64,000 bases of DNA from assembly GCA_013398055.1 (NCBI GenBank), contig VZRS01002658.1, positions 194,864 to 258,863 of the forward strand. The letters are read 5' to 3'. The stretch's first letter is position 1. Each line of letters starts with the position of its first letter. The notes beneath the pieces were generated by a model that saw nothing but the letters and a program-made list of their open reading frames with translations, was not told the origin of the DNA and did not search any database. This document shows, piece by piece, positions 1-12,900 of the stretch. This stretch comes from Ifrita kowaldi. Taxonomy: Eukaryota > Chordata > Aves > Passeriformes > Cinclosomatidae. The position numbers were made by a program, and so were the translations under genes.

Positions 1-625
1 TAAACTCACCCAGCACATGTTCCTCCCTTCCCAAATGAATTGTCAGTGACTTACCTGTCCTTGGAGCATTTTTCAGTCACTGTGATGATGACCTGTCTCT
101 GCACTACAGAGTGTGAGGGTGACCAGCCAACCTAAAAGCTGCACTCAGCCTTCAGCCTGCACCCAGAAGCAGCAGCCCCTGGCCCTTGGCTATGTTTGTG
201 ATCTACTTGAGAACTCTTGCGTGCGGATCAGGGCAGTGTCCACATAAAAGCATCAAGTTAGCTGGTCAACAGTGATGACACTTATCTTCATTGCAAAGGC
301 CATCCCCACTTCGTTGCTGGGGTTTAATTGTTACTGGTTTGTGTCATTAAACATCTTTCATGCTGTGAAACTGTGCCCTGGCTTGCCTCTGTCTTCAAAG
401 AACATGGTTCCCTACCTTACCTGCTGATTTTATAAAGAGCTTTCCTTCCCTGCCTTCCTCCTTTTACTTTTTGCTTCTCTCTTTTTATTTTTTAATGATA
501 CCATGTTGTTGTGCCCTCCAACTACTTAATTTTATTTCTCAGCTTTTTAGAATCCATTACCAGTTTACCACATTTGTGTCTTGTATAGAGTTACCAATAA
601 AAGCAGCTGGCAAATAGTTTTCCTT
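1..625 (+). other. Probable 3' UTR of a convergent plus-strand gene
   Basis: A plus-strand AATAAA at 596-601 is followed by a GT-rich stretch (637-652, gatggtggtcttctg), the usual layout of a polyadenylation site. No coding frame is seen in the 600 bases before it. In mammals the gene tail-to-tail with MTMR7 is VPS37A, so this could be its 3' UTR. That identification rests on synteny only; no VPS37A coding sequence is in the window. Confidence 0.3.
596..601 (+). terminator. Candidate polyadenylation signal (AATAAA)
   Basis: Canonical hexamer with a GT-rich element about 40 bases downstream. It would end a plus-strand transcript entering the window from the left. AATAAA is frequent by chance in AT-rich DNA, so support is moderate at best. 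Confidence 0.35.
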
Positions 626-1159
626 CTCTGCTTCAGATGGTGGTCTTCTGTAAAGAAGGCTTCAGCTGTTTGATCCCATTGCCTTCAGTGTCCCTTAGGA
701 GCACGTTTTCATACTAAAGAGCAGCCTGAGCCTAGTGAGGCCTTTCCAGCAATTTAGTTCCATTCATCTGTGTCCTGTTTCAAATTACAGTGGGCTTATT
801 GCAGTGGGCCAAATTTGCAAAGATTTGCAGCAAGGCTACAAGAAACCAATGTAGTTAATAGTGAAGTCTTTTCATCTTTTTTTTTTTTTTTTGCATTTCC
901 AAAAAAAAAAGAAATCTAGGGGTATAACATGGTCCCACATAATTAACACAATTGACAAGACTCTCAGTTTTCTTAGTTACCAGTTGTAGATTCCTCCACA
1001 ACTGAAACTACTGGATTCAAGTATCAGAGTAGGGAAGATGTAAGAATCCCTTGATCTCAATGACAAAGTGACTCTTGAGTAAATGAAGAACTCTATTACA
1101 AAAATCGGGAAAGCAAACCTTTGTTTCATTCTCTGGTGTGAAATAACATTACATAACAC

Positions 1160-3560
1160 CTAAGTGTTTATTTGAAGGTGTTTCTCATTAGCTTGATAAT
1201 GCCACAAATACATACAGTACAATGAAAGCAGTAGTAGTTAATGCAAAATTCCAAGGACTGAAAGACACATCACGGAGGGCTGCTAAGTGAAGGCTTAATA
1301 AAGAAACTGTTAATATGTTAATGTTTTAGTTGTAAAGCTAGTTACAAGGAGTTGCATAAGCAACACAAAGACAGTGCTTTGAATTTGTATGTCTTGTTCT
1401 TCTGCATTTATTTCTAGACATGTCTAGTAGAACACAATATCATCATATACAATTTTACATTTTAAAGATGTACAATAACATTGCCCATTTTCAAACTGAT
1501 TTTTAGGCAGAGTATTTGTGTGTTTTGTTTTCATTGCTGAATTTGCAGCATGTTTCTTTAGTTTGAGAAAACCCATTCAAAGTTTCCTTTAATGCCATAA
1601 AGTTTACAGGCTATGTTTAAAATATGAAACATTTTTAAAAGTGCAGTTAAAATGAGGGCTTTCATTTATTAAAAATTCATAAAGATTAAAAACCAGAAGG
1701 ATAGATTCTCAACAGAATATAATTTATAGTTGTATTTATGGGAATTGAGCAATAGTGATTTATCAAATTGAGGATCTGGCTTTTCCAATATAACGTTTAG
1801 AGAAACCTTGCTGTTAAGAATTATTTGTTCAAAGACAGCAGCTCCCTTCAGAAGATAGTAATAATACTGAAGTTTACCTATTCACTTTTAATAACATGTT
1901 CACAGAACAGAATGAAAAGCCATTTCAGAAAAGCACACTGAATAATAAAATCTAAGGATTCTAAATTGAGGTATATTTATATAATACAGTTCTGCCTGTA
2001 AGTCTGTACTTGAAGGAGTAGTGTGAAATGCAATCAAAGTAAACTTACACTACTACCACTTTGCTCTACTAGCATTCAATGCTGCATTGCCTCCAAGCTG
2101 GTAAAAGCAGCCATATGATTATATTTTTAACTGCTGGCTTTAACTAAAATTAAAAAAAAAAAAAAAACAAAAAAACCCAAAAAGAACAATAACAAAAAGA
2201 ACAATAACAAACTTGAGCAAGTTGTAGCCTAATATGGCCACCTTTTTAGTGAGTTTCAAAACATTCCAAGTTCTGAACATTTTTCAGTTGTTTACTTCTG
2301 AACTGCTGATTATGAAAACTATTACTCCTATTTTTAAAAATACGAGAATTCTTAAATGAGATTAAATTTTCTGGTGAATGGTGCATCAGTCCTTTTCTTA
2401 AATTAGTATTGCCATGCTCTGTTCAGGTTGGCAAATACTAAAAGGGAAATTTTGTGTGAGGATAAAAAACACCAGTTGGTTATGGTTAGTTTATTTTGAA
2501 CAACAAAATTTAGAAGAAATATTCTTTATAACAGTTCCTTTATGGGCATAGCTTTCCTTTACTTACAAATTCAGAGTGATGTTTTTGTGAGTGATTTCTG
2601 TAAGTGATTTTATATTCCCTATTCTCTCCACTGTATCTGTACCTCACTTCCACTCAAATAAAACATTTTCAAGTAGGAATCAAAATAGGCTGAAGAATTT
2701 GGAATTTTATCACCTTTAAAATTTTACCTTTATATCTTAGGTAGGTGGTTTGGAACAAGGGTATGATAGAAACAAACTTGGTAACAAAACATAAAGAGGC
2801 AAGAGTAAACTGTCTCATGTACCATTTGCTACAAAGGGGTGTTTTAGCCAAAAGGCTGTGTGAGTATTGTTATATTCCCTGAAGTTTCGGTCACAGAAAC
2901 TACTGAACTTTCAGCACTGGTTGAGAATTGAGTACAAATGGGATGCATTCAGATGCAGCAGCAGCAACTGCTTAGTAATGGATTTTTTTCAGGATCAAAG
3001 CTTCATTTGTCCCCTGAGCCAGTGTGTCCACTTGTTAGTTTTACTTTGCTGTAAAGGATTTTAGTAGGAGAAGATGCAAAATAATTGTTCAAACCTCTTG
3101 TGAAGAAAAAAGCGAAGACTATACATAATATGTCTGAAGGCAAAGGAGCTCTACAAAAATAAGTTTTGACTGCTTCACCAGTAAGGCTAACTAATGCATC
3201 TTCCACCTTGTGTAAGAGAGTACTTTGGAATTTCACATCTTAGGGAAAGAACTGTTATCTTGTCCAGCAAATAATTACGGAAATGTACAAAGTAAGGAAT
3301 AATTATGTACAGCATTGATAAAACAACCACATTGGCTTAATGAAATATAACAGCAGATATTGCCTTTCTTTAGCGTTATGTCTTAAAATTAATAATAGCT
3401 TGTTCTGCTTAGATCCTTACTTACACAATTGCACAGTTCCCTTTCTTTGGATTATTTCTTTAGGCCACAGACTACTTCCATTCTTTATCTGATGAAAAGA
3501 TGTCATTCTGGACTCTGTACGACTCAACTTCATCTGGATCCTTGCTGCTGTGAAGGTATT
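1160..3560 (-). other. MTMR7: MTMR7 3' UTR and downstream DNA, end not fixed
   Basis: The AT-rich sequence follows the stop codon and contains no other recognised gene. Minus-strand AATAAA hexamers lie at 2495-2490, 1670-1665, 1412-1407 and 1172-1167. Any of them could define the mRNA end, so the boundary given is an outer limit. Short A-rich repeats occur at 2150-2212, where a 16-bp unit with AGAACAATAAC is repeated. Confidence 0.4.
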
Positions 3561-3917
3561 TCAGCCTGCCAGAAATACAGCCTCATCAGAGTCCTTGCCA
3601 CTGTCTTCACTAGGCAAGCAGCCACCCCCACTTGGGGACCTACAGCTTAAATCCTCCACACCAGACTCCTGATCACTGTTGGCTGAGAGGTCAGGATCAG
3701 AGCTTTTCAGGTTGTCCTGTGTCAAAATCAGGGCAGAATCTTCATCCCCTTGTGAAGGGCTCCGGGATGGGAATGATTTCAGATCATTGCTATACTCCTG
3801 GGGAGTGTTAGCTAAGCTGTTGTTGGAGGTATACAGTCCAGTCTGTTTGCTTCGGTCTTGTTGCTTACTCTTGACTTTATTATCACCTGATTGTGATTTC
3901 TGAAGATTCGCCAATCT
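3561..3917 (-). CDS. MTMR7: MTMR7 coding exon 14 and stop (residues 541-658)
   Basis: Acceptor ttattttag|AGA. The exon begins RLANLQKS, completing the coiled coil, and then encodes a Ser/Asp-rich, low-complexity tail with SFPSRSPSQGDEDSALILTQ and SGVEDLSCRSPSGG. It ends VFLAG and a TGA at 3563-3561. Conservation is weaker at 547-560 than in the rest of the tail. The tail is probably disordered and a phosphorylation target (inference). Confidence 0.97.
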   Translation of the reverse strand, partial: RLANLQKSQSGDNKVKSKQQDRSKQTGLYTSNNSLANTPQEYSNDLKSFPSRSPSQGDEDSALILTQDNLKSSDPDLSANSDQESGVEDLSCRSPSGGGCLPSEDSGKDSDEAVFLAG

Positions 3918-6900
3918 CTAAAATAATGGAAACAGTATATATGACATGGACACATTTAGGGCTCAGAAATCCTCTTATATTTGCATTTTTATCCTTGCAT
4001 TTTTTTCTTTTTAAATAAGTTTTCAGAGCCCAACCCACCCTTGAAAACTGCCTATTTGCTTTTATGGAGTATGAGAAGTGCACAATTTATCACAAACCAA
4101 TGCTGAATTACAGCATTCGTCTGAACTATAATTCCCTCTGAGTTACAGAAGGATTAAACTTACTTTCAGTAGTACTTGTGCACCAACACAGGTAAAATTT
4201 TATCCTTAAAGAAAAGAGTCTACTTTTGTGTCTTAAATGCAAAACATTCACAATAATTTATCTGAGACCAAAGATGATGGCTGAACATCCTCATTCCAGA
4301 AAAGGATGTAGCATGCAGGGGACTCTGCAGCATATGGAGTTGGGTTTCATTTATCATCAGTTACCCAGTCTGGGGTATCAAGCTCAACTGTTTATTACCT
4401 CTTGTAAGACTTCCAGCTCTTCTTCCAGCTGTTGAGTTTCTTCCTTCACTGCCATCAGATAATCAGTAACTGACTGTCGAGGATGCAGCCCCTTTTCAAA
4501 GCGGTTGTACATACCACTCCAGAACCTGGAATTGATGGGCAGGTCAGGAATTTTCCCATTTGGTGAAGTAGCTTCACAAGACTTAAATGCACACTCTTTT
4601 TTTTCTCTTTTTTTTTTTTTTTTCCCCCAGACACATATTGTCCTAAATGAGCTATCCATGCTTATTCATCATTAGAGTGCATACACATAAGTTCATAGAC
4701 TATTTAGCAAGATTCATGGTTCATTTGCATTTGCTCTGTCATGAAGGTGTAACTCTGTGGACATATGCAGCTCAAACTAATTCTGATACACAGTAGAAAG
4801 AAAGGTGAATGTAGCTTAGATCACATGACTGAGAAAGGTTCACTGAATGCAAAATTTTGCAGGTTTTTTTGTATTATTTTCTTGTTCTACACTATGGGCT
4901 TTAGAGCAATGGTACCTATAAAACAGCCCAGGATAAAGACAGTTCTTCATATTCCTAGTTCTCAGTTGTTGTTCAACTTCCTATGAAGTCAGCTTTGAAA
5001 TTCTGTATTATTCTAGTGCTCCTCCTGCCTTCCTGGTGATATGGCCACAGGCAGGCTCTGAGTGTGTAACCAGTTCACCAGACAGGTTAAGTAGCCGAGC
5101 CCTGCTGTCAGCTGCAGCTGTCTGGCCAAGTAGCTGACAGATATTTTTGGAGCACGTGCATGCTGCTTAGTGGCTTATTACTCCTATCCCAATAGTATAC
5201 TATTTAAATCACATTCCCCCTTACGTTTATCATCTGATAACTCATGCTTGGAAATCTTTACGCACCCAAGTAATTAGATTAAAATCAACAGGATTACTTA
5301 TCCATTGGAGGATCTGCTGTATCAGTACTTCTTTTATAAATCCCACTGTCCCAAAGAATACGATTAATGACTATTTTTAAATTGTTTTAAAGAAGATGTG
5401 ACCTGGTATAGTAGACATGAAAGAACTCAATTTCTGTAATTCAGGGGTTTTATTGACTTTTTAACAGGTGCTATTGCTTGCAACTGGAAAACAAACTGAT
5501 CAGCTTTACTTAAATCACAGTTTTCATTAATTTCTATTCAAGTTCTCCTGAAGTTTGTTAAGACTAATGGCACAATTAATGGCAGAATGTCAGTAGTAAC
5601 ATTTCTAAAGTGATGATATTTTGTTACATTTTGAAAAAATATCGGTAAAACTTAACTTTGTTTTACCTGATATAACAACATGGGGAAAATCTGCTTTTTT
5701 TTTTACTAAACATTTGTTTTAGCAATGAAATCATGTAATTTCTTGAAAAGATTCTTTTTATTTTTGACACCAATTTGTCACCAAATTTGACGCCAATTTT
5801 GATTCAAATTAACATCACAAAATCATGGAATGGAAGAAGTTAAGCAACTATAAATTTAGAAATGACAGATGAGAACAGAACTGAAAGAGGCAGTTCTTAG
5901 TGGAAGAAGTGAGTAACCATGAAATTAGGACACACAACTATCAATATAGCTTTAATCGTAAGCTTCTTTTCAGACTAATACTCTTGTGGAATGGTGCAGA
6001 GGTGTTGGCTGACTATGAGCACACAAGGAACAAACTGCATCTGAGACTGAATTTACTCTCTATAAACTGCCTTATAGAACAAGAAATTCTTATATACAAA
6101 GGCATTCTGTTCTGTACTAACACATCCTACAACTCCCAGAAGCAAGTGACACTACCTACTTGTACAAAAAGTTGCATGGAGCGATCTGTGGGTGCAGGGT
6201 CCCTTGGGTTTGACTGTGGTCTGACCTGTATAAAGGATTCAAGTAATCGGCACGATTTTTCCACAAGTGAGCCCACAATGAATGCGTTCTTTCTTTGACT
6301 CTGAAAAACAATACATTAAATAAAAATATATTAAAGCCTCTGTTACAGTTCAGGTATAGCTAAAGCTTAGATGCAGCATTCTGGTCCTCTACTCCCAGTT
6401 TACAATCGGCTTCCTTAACAGAATTAGACTTAAATTACAAGCATAGAGAAACAGAGACCCATATTCCCTTGTTGGTTGCTAAAAGCAAAATCCAATCCAT
6501 TTCCCATAAAGTGAAAGCAGGTGGAGCGAGTAGGTGGAGAGACTGGTTCCTTTGTCAGGTGGAGAGGATCAGTTCCAGAAAGTGAGCTTTCAGACTGATC
6601 TCTGCACCAAAAGGATCCCCACATTTAAAAGCACTCAGATCCCACTGAGCTGCAATTTCTTACACAGGTAGGTCTTGGGATATGGTGATCTGTGAAGGTT
6701 TTGATTTTAAGTGGACTGTGGCACAGTGGCTGCTCTGCATTTAAGCAGTGAAAGGGACCAAATGGCAGCAGCCAACAGTAACCAGCACCTTCCTCACACT
6801 GCTACTGCTGACATGATCAGGGTGCTTGAGAAAAGCAATGGGTATCATCGTGTATCAAGGACCCAGGGCCCCAGGAAGCAGATATGATCACAAGCACTGC

Positions 6901-9900
6901 CAGGAATGATGATGCTGTCTTTGTTTGGGCCTCAGGGTAGGTAGATTAATTCATAATTGCCTTTGGGCCAGACAGCAGGACAGTTTGCTGACTCAGTCCT
7001 AGGGAGGGCTACCAGACAAAAAGACAATAAGGAAGTACTGCCTAAGAGAGCAGGACTGAAATGTCCTGACATGAGATCCAAAGACAGGTTAAAACCCAGA
7101 GGAGCAGTAACTCTTAAAGTGAAACTTAACTAGAGTTACTGTCATTTTATGCTAGTTACAGAGCCGGCCTGCCTTGTATTTTGTCAGGGCTGCAGTAAAG
7201 GTAGGCCCACATAGCTGAAGGCATAATGCTCGTCAATTTTCACTAATCTCTGTCATGCACACCATGGATTATGCTCCCAGCAGAGCTACACTGCAGAGGA
7301 TCAACTTTTTTTGGTATTAATCTGTGTTGCCAGAAGACAACAGGCACCCTGTGCCTTATGAAACACATACATACAGACTGGAGAATGTCTGACTCCTCAA
7401 CACACCACCAGCCACAGACCCCATGCATAAATATGCTACTAAAGAAAACATTTTCATACTTCAGCTCTCGTCTCTCCTTCTGGCTGTTACACAGGAAATT
7501 CCCAAACTGGCAAGAATAGATATGATGCTGTATGTGGATGAGGAATCTCTCATTGAATTCAAAAGCACAAGGAAACTGTTCCATTAACTGCCAAACACAT
7601 TCAATGAACTGGTCAATAACAGGTGATATCTCCTTTGGATCTCCATCTAAATTGCCATACCTGAAACAAGACAAGATACATGCAATTATAACCTGAATTC
7701 CTATAGGAAAACTGAATTAACTCTAAGGAAAACAAACCCCTCACTTCTAGTGTGCAAGTTACATCATAGGCATTCATTTCTAAGATCTCAACAGATTACA
7801 AAAATGATGCAAGAATCATGAATTAGAATGGAGGCAGAATTACAAACAAACAAAAAAACCCCTTTTATTGGGTGTCTTGTTACATTACAGCTACAAAAAG
7901 CTGGCTGCTGCATAGCCGTGTTTTAATGCCATCAATATAAATTGTACCACAGTAATGTAGGTTAGCAAAAGAGTGCCTGCAGTGACTTAATGACAACAGT
8001 GTGTCTGAAGACAGTCTCTTAATAGTAGATTATTCCCCAAACCAGAAAAGTGAGCAGGAGAGCTACATTATAACCTCAGCAGAAAACAGGTTAAAGCTGC
8101 CCTCTCTTGGTGAAATTTCTAGGAAGTGGGAAATGTTTACATGCTACTGTGATTGTCAAGTGAACACAAAACTTTCTATGTATAAAAATGCCTCTTGGAA
8201 CCACTTGCAATGAAGTAAAGGGGCTTGAAAATATAAAACACATAGAAGTAAAAAAATATTTTATAATTCTACATAATAGGAAGAAGCCTTTTCAATCAAT
8301 TATTCTGCTGGGGGGGTACACATGCCAACAGAGTAGAATTTCATAAAAATTTCATAAACATCTAAAATTGAAACTTCTAATTCTGATATTATTATCAAAG
8401 AAAATATAGCAATATTGCACAGCAAACCAAAGCTATCAGTGGTTATTGCATTTCATAACACCTTTTACCACTGATAATCATAAACAACTGACAGCATCAT
8501 ATTAAATGTAGTATTTCCTGCTGAAATTTCACTGGTGGTGTGGAACTGCACAGATTTCCTGTAAGTTTTGTTGTTTTTTTAAACTATAACAAATTTATAT
8601 TCAAATCAAGCAATATAATGTAATTAAACCCCAATATAAAAATTGCATTTTTAATTTTTACAGAAATTAAAATAAAGTCAAGAAAGAAAGAAAATGTAAA
8701 AATGTATACATGTTTAAACATACTAAGTCTTCAAACATTTTCATTACATTATAGCATTTACATTGGATCGATGTTCAAAATAACCTGTCCGAATAAATGA
8801 CTTTCCATTTTGCCTGACATTTCTGAGCAGATCTTGCTGGTTTTGTTAGAACAGAATGTAACAGGAAGAGTATATTTTATGTAATAGACAACTCACAGGC
8901 ATGCCTAAGATTAAATACTGTCTTGGAAGATGTAGAAGTCCCTTTGATGAACCGGGACTTACGTGGGGAGCCTTGGCACTACTAGATCTGCTGGAGTCCA
9001 AAGGGATTTTCCAAGCCAAATACATACTACTCACATGGACCTCCCAATGCTCGTAGCAACTGCAAGACCAGCACACAGGATTCCCCATAGTAGTTTTGGA
9101 GTGCTCATACAAAAATATTTCACTCTGACTTTTCCAGGCAGCTAAATTATATAGCTGGGGAAAAGCTTATGGCTGTTTCCTGGGGCATTCTGTTGCTCTG
9201 TTTTGTAAGGCAGCAGAGAAGTAAAACTGGAATGGCAGCAGATACTGACTACATAAACATATACATAAAGAGAGACAAAAACCTTAGCACTGCCTTACCT
9301 GTGGTTAAATTTGTGACCAAAGGAAACCCAGTCCTTTTCAATTAACACCTAAAATGAGAATATTGCATTCAATGTTGTGGAGTAGAGCTGACATGTTGAA
9401 GCAGGCAGAAGAGTAGTGTAAACAAGCAGTGTTGGAATCCCAGTTAATTCTTAGAATAAGCAGAAAAGTGGCAAGCAAGAATGATGTAAGCAAGCAGTAC
9501 TAGAATCCTAAATAATTTTCAGAATTAGCAGAAAAATAATGAGTGATGAGCACTGCTGCCCACTCAGGAAAACAGCACTCTTCATGGATGCAGAGAGGGT
9601 GCCAGTATTTGAACACATCTTCAAATATCTTGTTTCATTGCTTTCTAAAATAGAACTTATAAATGTCTCAAACATCTTTTTAACATGTGACCAGTAACTT
9701 GATAACCACTTCTAGATGCTTTACTACTGCTTATTGACTTGGGAAAGGAACAGATTTTCCAATATAGCTGCTCATTGCAATCTAATGTTTAGAAAATACA
9801 CACTTCTGACACTCAAAATTAAAATGTTCACTGCAAATGAATACAAATTCTTGCTTGTGCAAAAGCTCTTTGGGCTGTAAGAAAGTTTCTTGGTCAAGGT

Positions 9901-12900
9901 TAGGAAAAAAAAACCAAACATGAGTGCCCAACTGATCCCCATCTTGAATAACATTTCATAGAGAAATTGGGAGACTTTAAGATGAACATATAGAAGCCTT
10001 CCTTCGTACTTAAAAAAAAAACCAAACCAAACCAAAAAACAAAATAAAATGAGGGTATATTGAGGGACAATTTATTTCCTATTAAAAATAAAGATATTCA
10101 TCTTAAGTGATGCCATACTGCTTCATTTACTCTATGAAAGAACCCGCTTACCATGAATCCCTTCATAGTTCTGTAATACGGATCCAATAGAAGGCTTGCT
10201 ACAGAGCAAACCTGGGCTGTCCTATCCCAGCCATCAGAGCAGTGAACAAGCACACTCACACCTTCCTCAGCCACAGCCTAAGGATACAGAAAAAGTCAGA
10301 AATTTCACAAGCAGGGAGGAAGACAATGGGAAGGGAGGAACAGTGAGACAGCGCCATATAGAGAGTATTAACTTGGGACCTGGGAAAGCTCTTTCATTTT
10401 TTACTCTACCATAGAGTTCTTACATAAAGTTGAGTGTTATTCCTCTCATTTAAAAAGTTTTCATTCACCCCAGCCCATGCAATATGGTAGTTGAGAATTA
10501 GCTGTTTACAGTCCACTACAGGAAGATGTGGGATTCATTTCAATTAAAATACATCAATGTGTCAAAGCAGACAACTACCTACAGCAGATTCAGATGCTCT
10601 AACACATCTCATGCCACTCACATGCCACTAAAAGAATAGCCATGCTAGCAATATGGTTCTTAATTTTTCATCTTGATGGTAATGGCAATAAGGGCAATGT
10701 CTGCTTCCAATGGCAGCACTAGCCTGGACATCACTGCAGCACACTGCATTGCCCTGATGACGTGCTATAAAGGTTTGTGGGGAAGCCTGTGGTAGTGGGA
10801 AATTTTCATGTCTAATAAGCAAGATTTTATCAGTATCGTTAATGTAATAACTGGGGAGAGAGGAATCCATTTTATACATAAACACATGAAGAAGAAATTG
10901 TACTGCGTTCTCCAGAGTCTGGTGTTGTCTTATTTTTAGAACTTGAGGGTTGGTGGTTGTTTTTTTTAATTCTAAGGGTTTTGGCCTTTGTCATTTCTAA
11001 AGAGAATTAAATTCAGGAAGTAGAAAATAACACAGGTTAGGAAAGATATAGTTAGGAAAAAAAAAAACATTTAGGTTAAGTTTGGGCTTAATAGGGAATG
11101 AGGAATAATAATAATAAACATAGATAATTATCTATGTTTATCTCAAGAGAGAAGTAAATTCTACGAAAATAGAACCCCCGTGGGCAAAAGACCAAGAACT
11201 GAGAACTGGGAACCATACAAATAAGAATGGGTCAAAAGGCACTAGGCTAGCAAGCATATGGACAAAGGATAGTAAGACCACCCCCTGGGGAAAAACTGGC
11301 ACAGCTAATGTAAATGACCCTATTTCTATGAGCTAATGAAAGGTAGTAGGGCTGGGAGTAATAATACGTGTATGTATCCCACAGTTGCTATTTGGGTAAA
11401 AAACTACAGTTGCCTTCTGAGAAGGAAGAAGCAATGCAAGAGAAACAAGCAGTTAGTGAGGAGGGAAACCCATGAAGTTTTATCTGTATAGTTTTGTGCA
11501 GCAGGCCATGTGAATAAAATGGCCAATAAGAAATTGTAATAGCAATCTCAGAAATAAGAACTGAAGCAGTAAAAAGCCAGAGCACAAGGTAGGGGGTAAT
11601 AAAATTAAAGCTACTGCTTTAATTTTAGATGATAAATGTCTATATTACTTTTTGGGGGAGATTAGGGGAAATAATTTCTTATTAAAGCCAAAACCGTTCT
11701 CTGTAAGAGTTCTCAGGTATATAAAAGTGGAAGCTGCTAGAATCTGGCTATGGTAATACACAGGAGTTGATTCAGGAGGTGAATTCAGTTGGTTGCCTGA
11801 TAACTCAGAGGGGATAACACAGTAGCTGTATATGATGTATAATATAATGTATTATATGTGATATAATACGTATATATTACAACTACCACTTCTACAAAGA
11901 AAATGTCCAGAAATGGTGGAGGAGGCAGGGCAAATAGGGAAAGAAACAGTAACAATCACTGCTGGGGAGTAAAGTAAGGACATTCAAATGTCTGGCGTAA
12001 CAAGACACAGGCTGGTAGAGGCTTTAGTACAAAAGAACACAAGCTTTTGTTTACTATTTTAGAAAAATGTCAGCACAACAGCACCTAAGAATCATCTCTC
12101 CTCATACACAAAGCATTGCAAGATGGGCTTTTTTCAGGTGTAACATCACTGAAGAGGTAACAGAAGTTACCCATAAGCAGAGTATTTGATTCTCATTTTC
12201 TATGTCTGGTTACTGCAAGTTTTGTTCTCATTTTATACACTTTACCTTCGCAATAAAAATGCCAGCATCCATAATGGCTTTGATGTGTTTCAGCCAGCCA
12301 GAATTCTCTAGGCCCCACAGAAAGTCACTCATTGAAGGTGATTTCAGCTCACAAACTGCAAAATAAGATGCATATTAAATTTATAGTAATTAGAGTCCCT
12401 TAAGCTTCACTGACTGTTCAGCCTCAGAGTTCTCTCTTCTTCAGATATTTCCTGTATAAAACATGCATCTTTTGAAAAGAAGGACTACTTCACAGTCAAA
12501 CTTAACCTTTGAGAAACACATCTATTTAAGAAATGGGGCTGGGTCAAAATTCACCCAATATGTTGATTTAATTTAAAAAGAGAAGCTGTCATAAAGCCTA
12601 TTGCAAACAAATACAAATCCATCCTTCTGTGAAGCATGCATTTTCCAAGATTATGTTGGGAGTGAAGTTTTCAAATCCCTGGGAGGAGTTTGTGTATTTA
12701 ATAATGACAGCTTGGAAACAGAAAGCATTTGATTTTTGCTGTTGGACAGGCAGACAGACACCTAAATGGTGCCACTGCCTCCTACTCCCAGCATGACCAC
12801 AGATGATGGTGGCTGAGTTAAAGTGGTTCACTCCACAGTTCTCCATCCCTGAATTAAACCTTATTAAAGCTTCACTTGAAGTCAAAAAGCATTCTGATAG

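Noticed and set aside
5900..6298. 132-codon plus-strand open frame
   Set aside because: Its second half is antisense to MTMR7 exon 12, and the rest is intronic. No recognisable protein.
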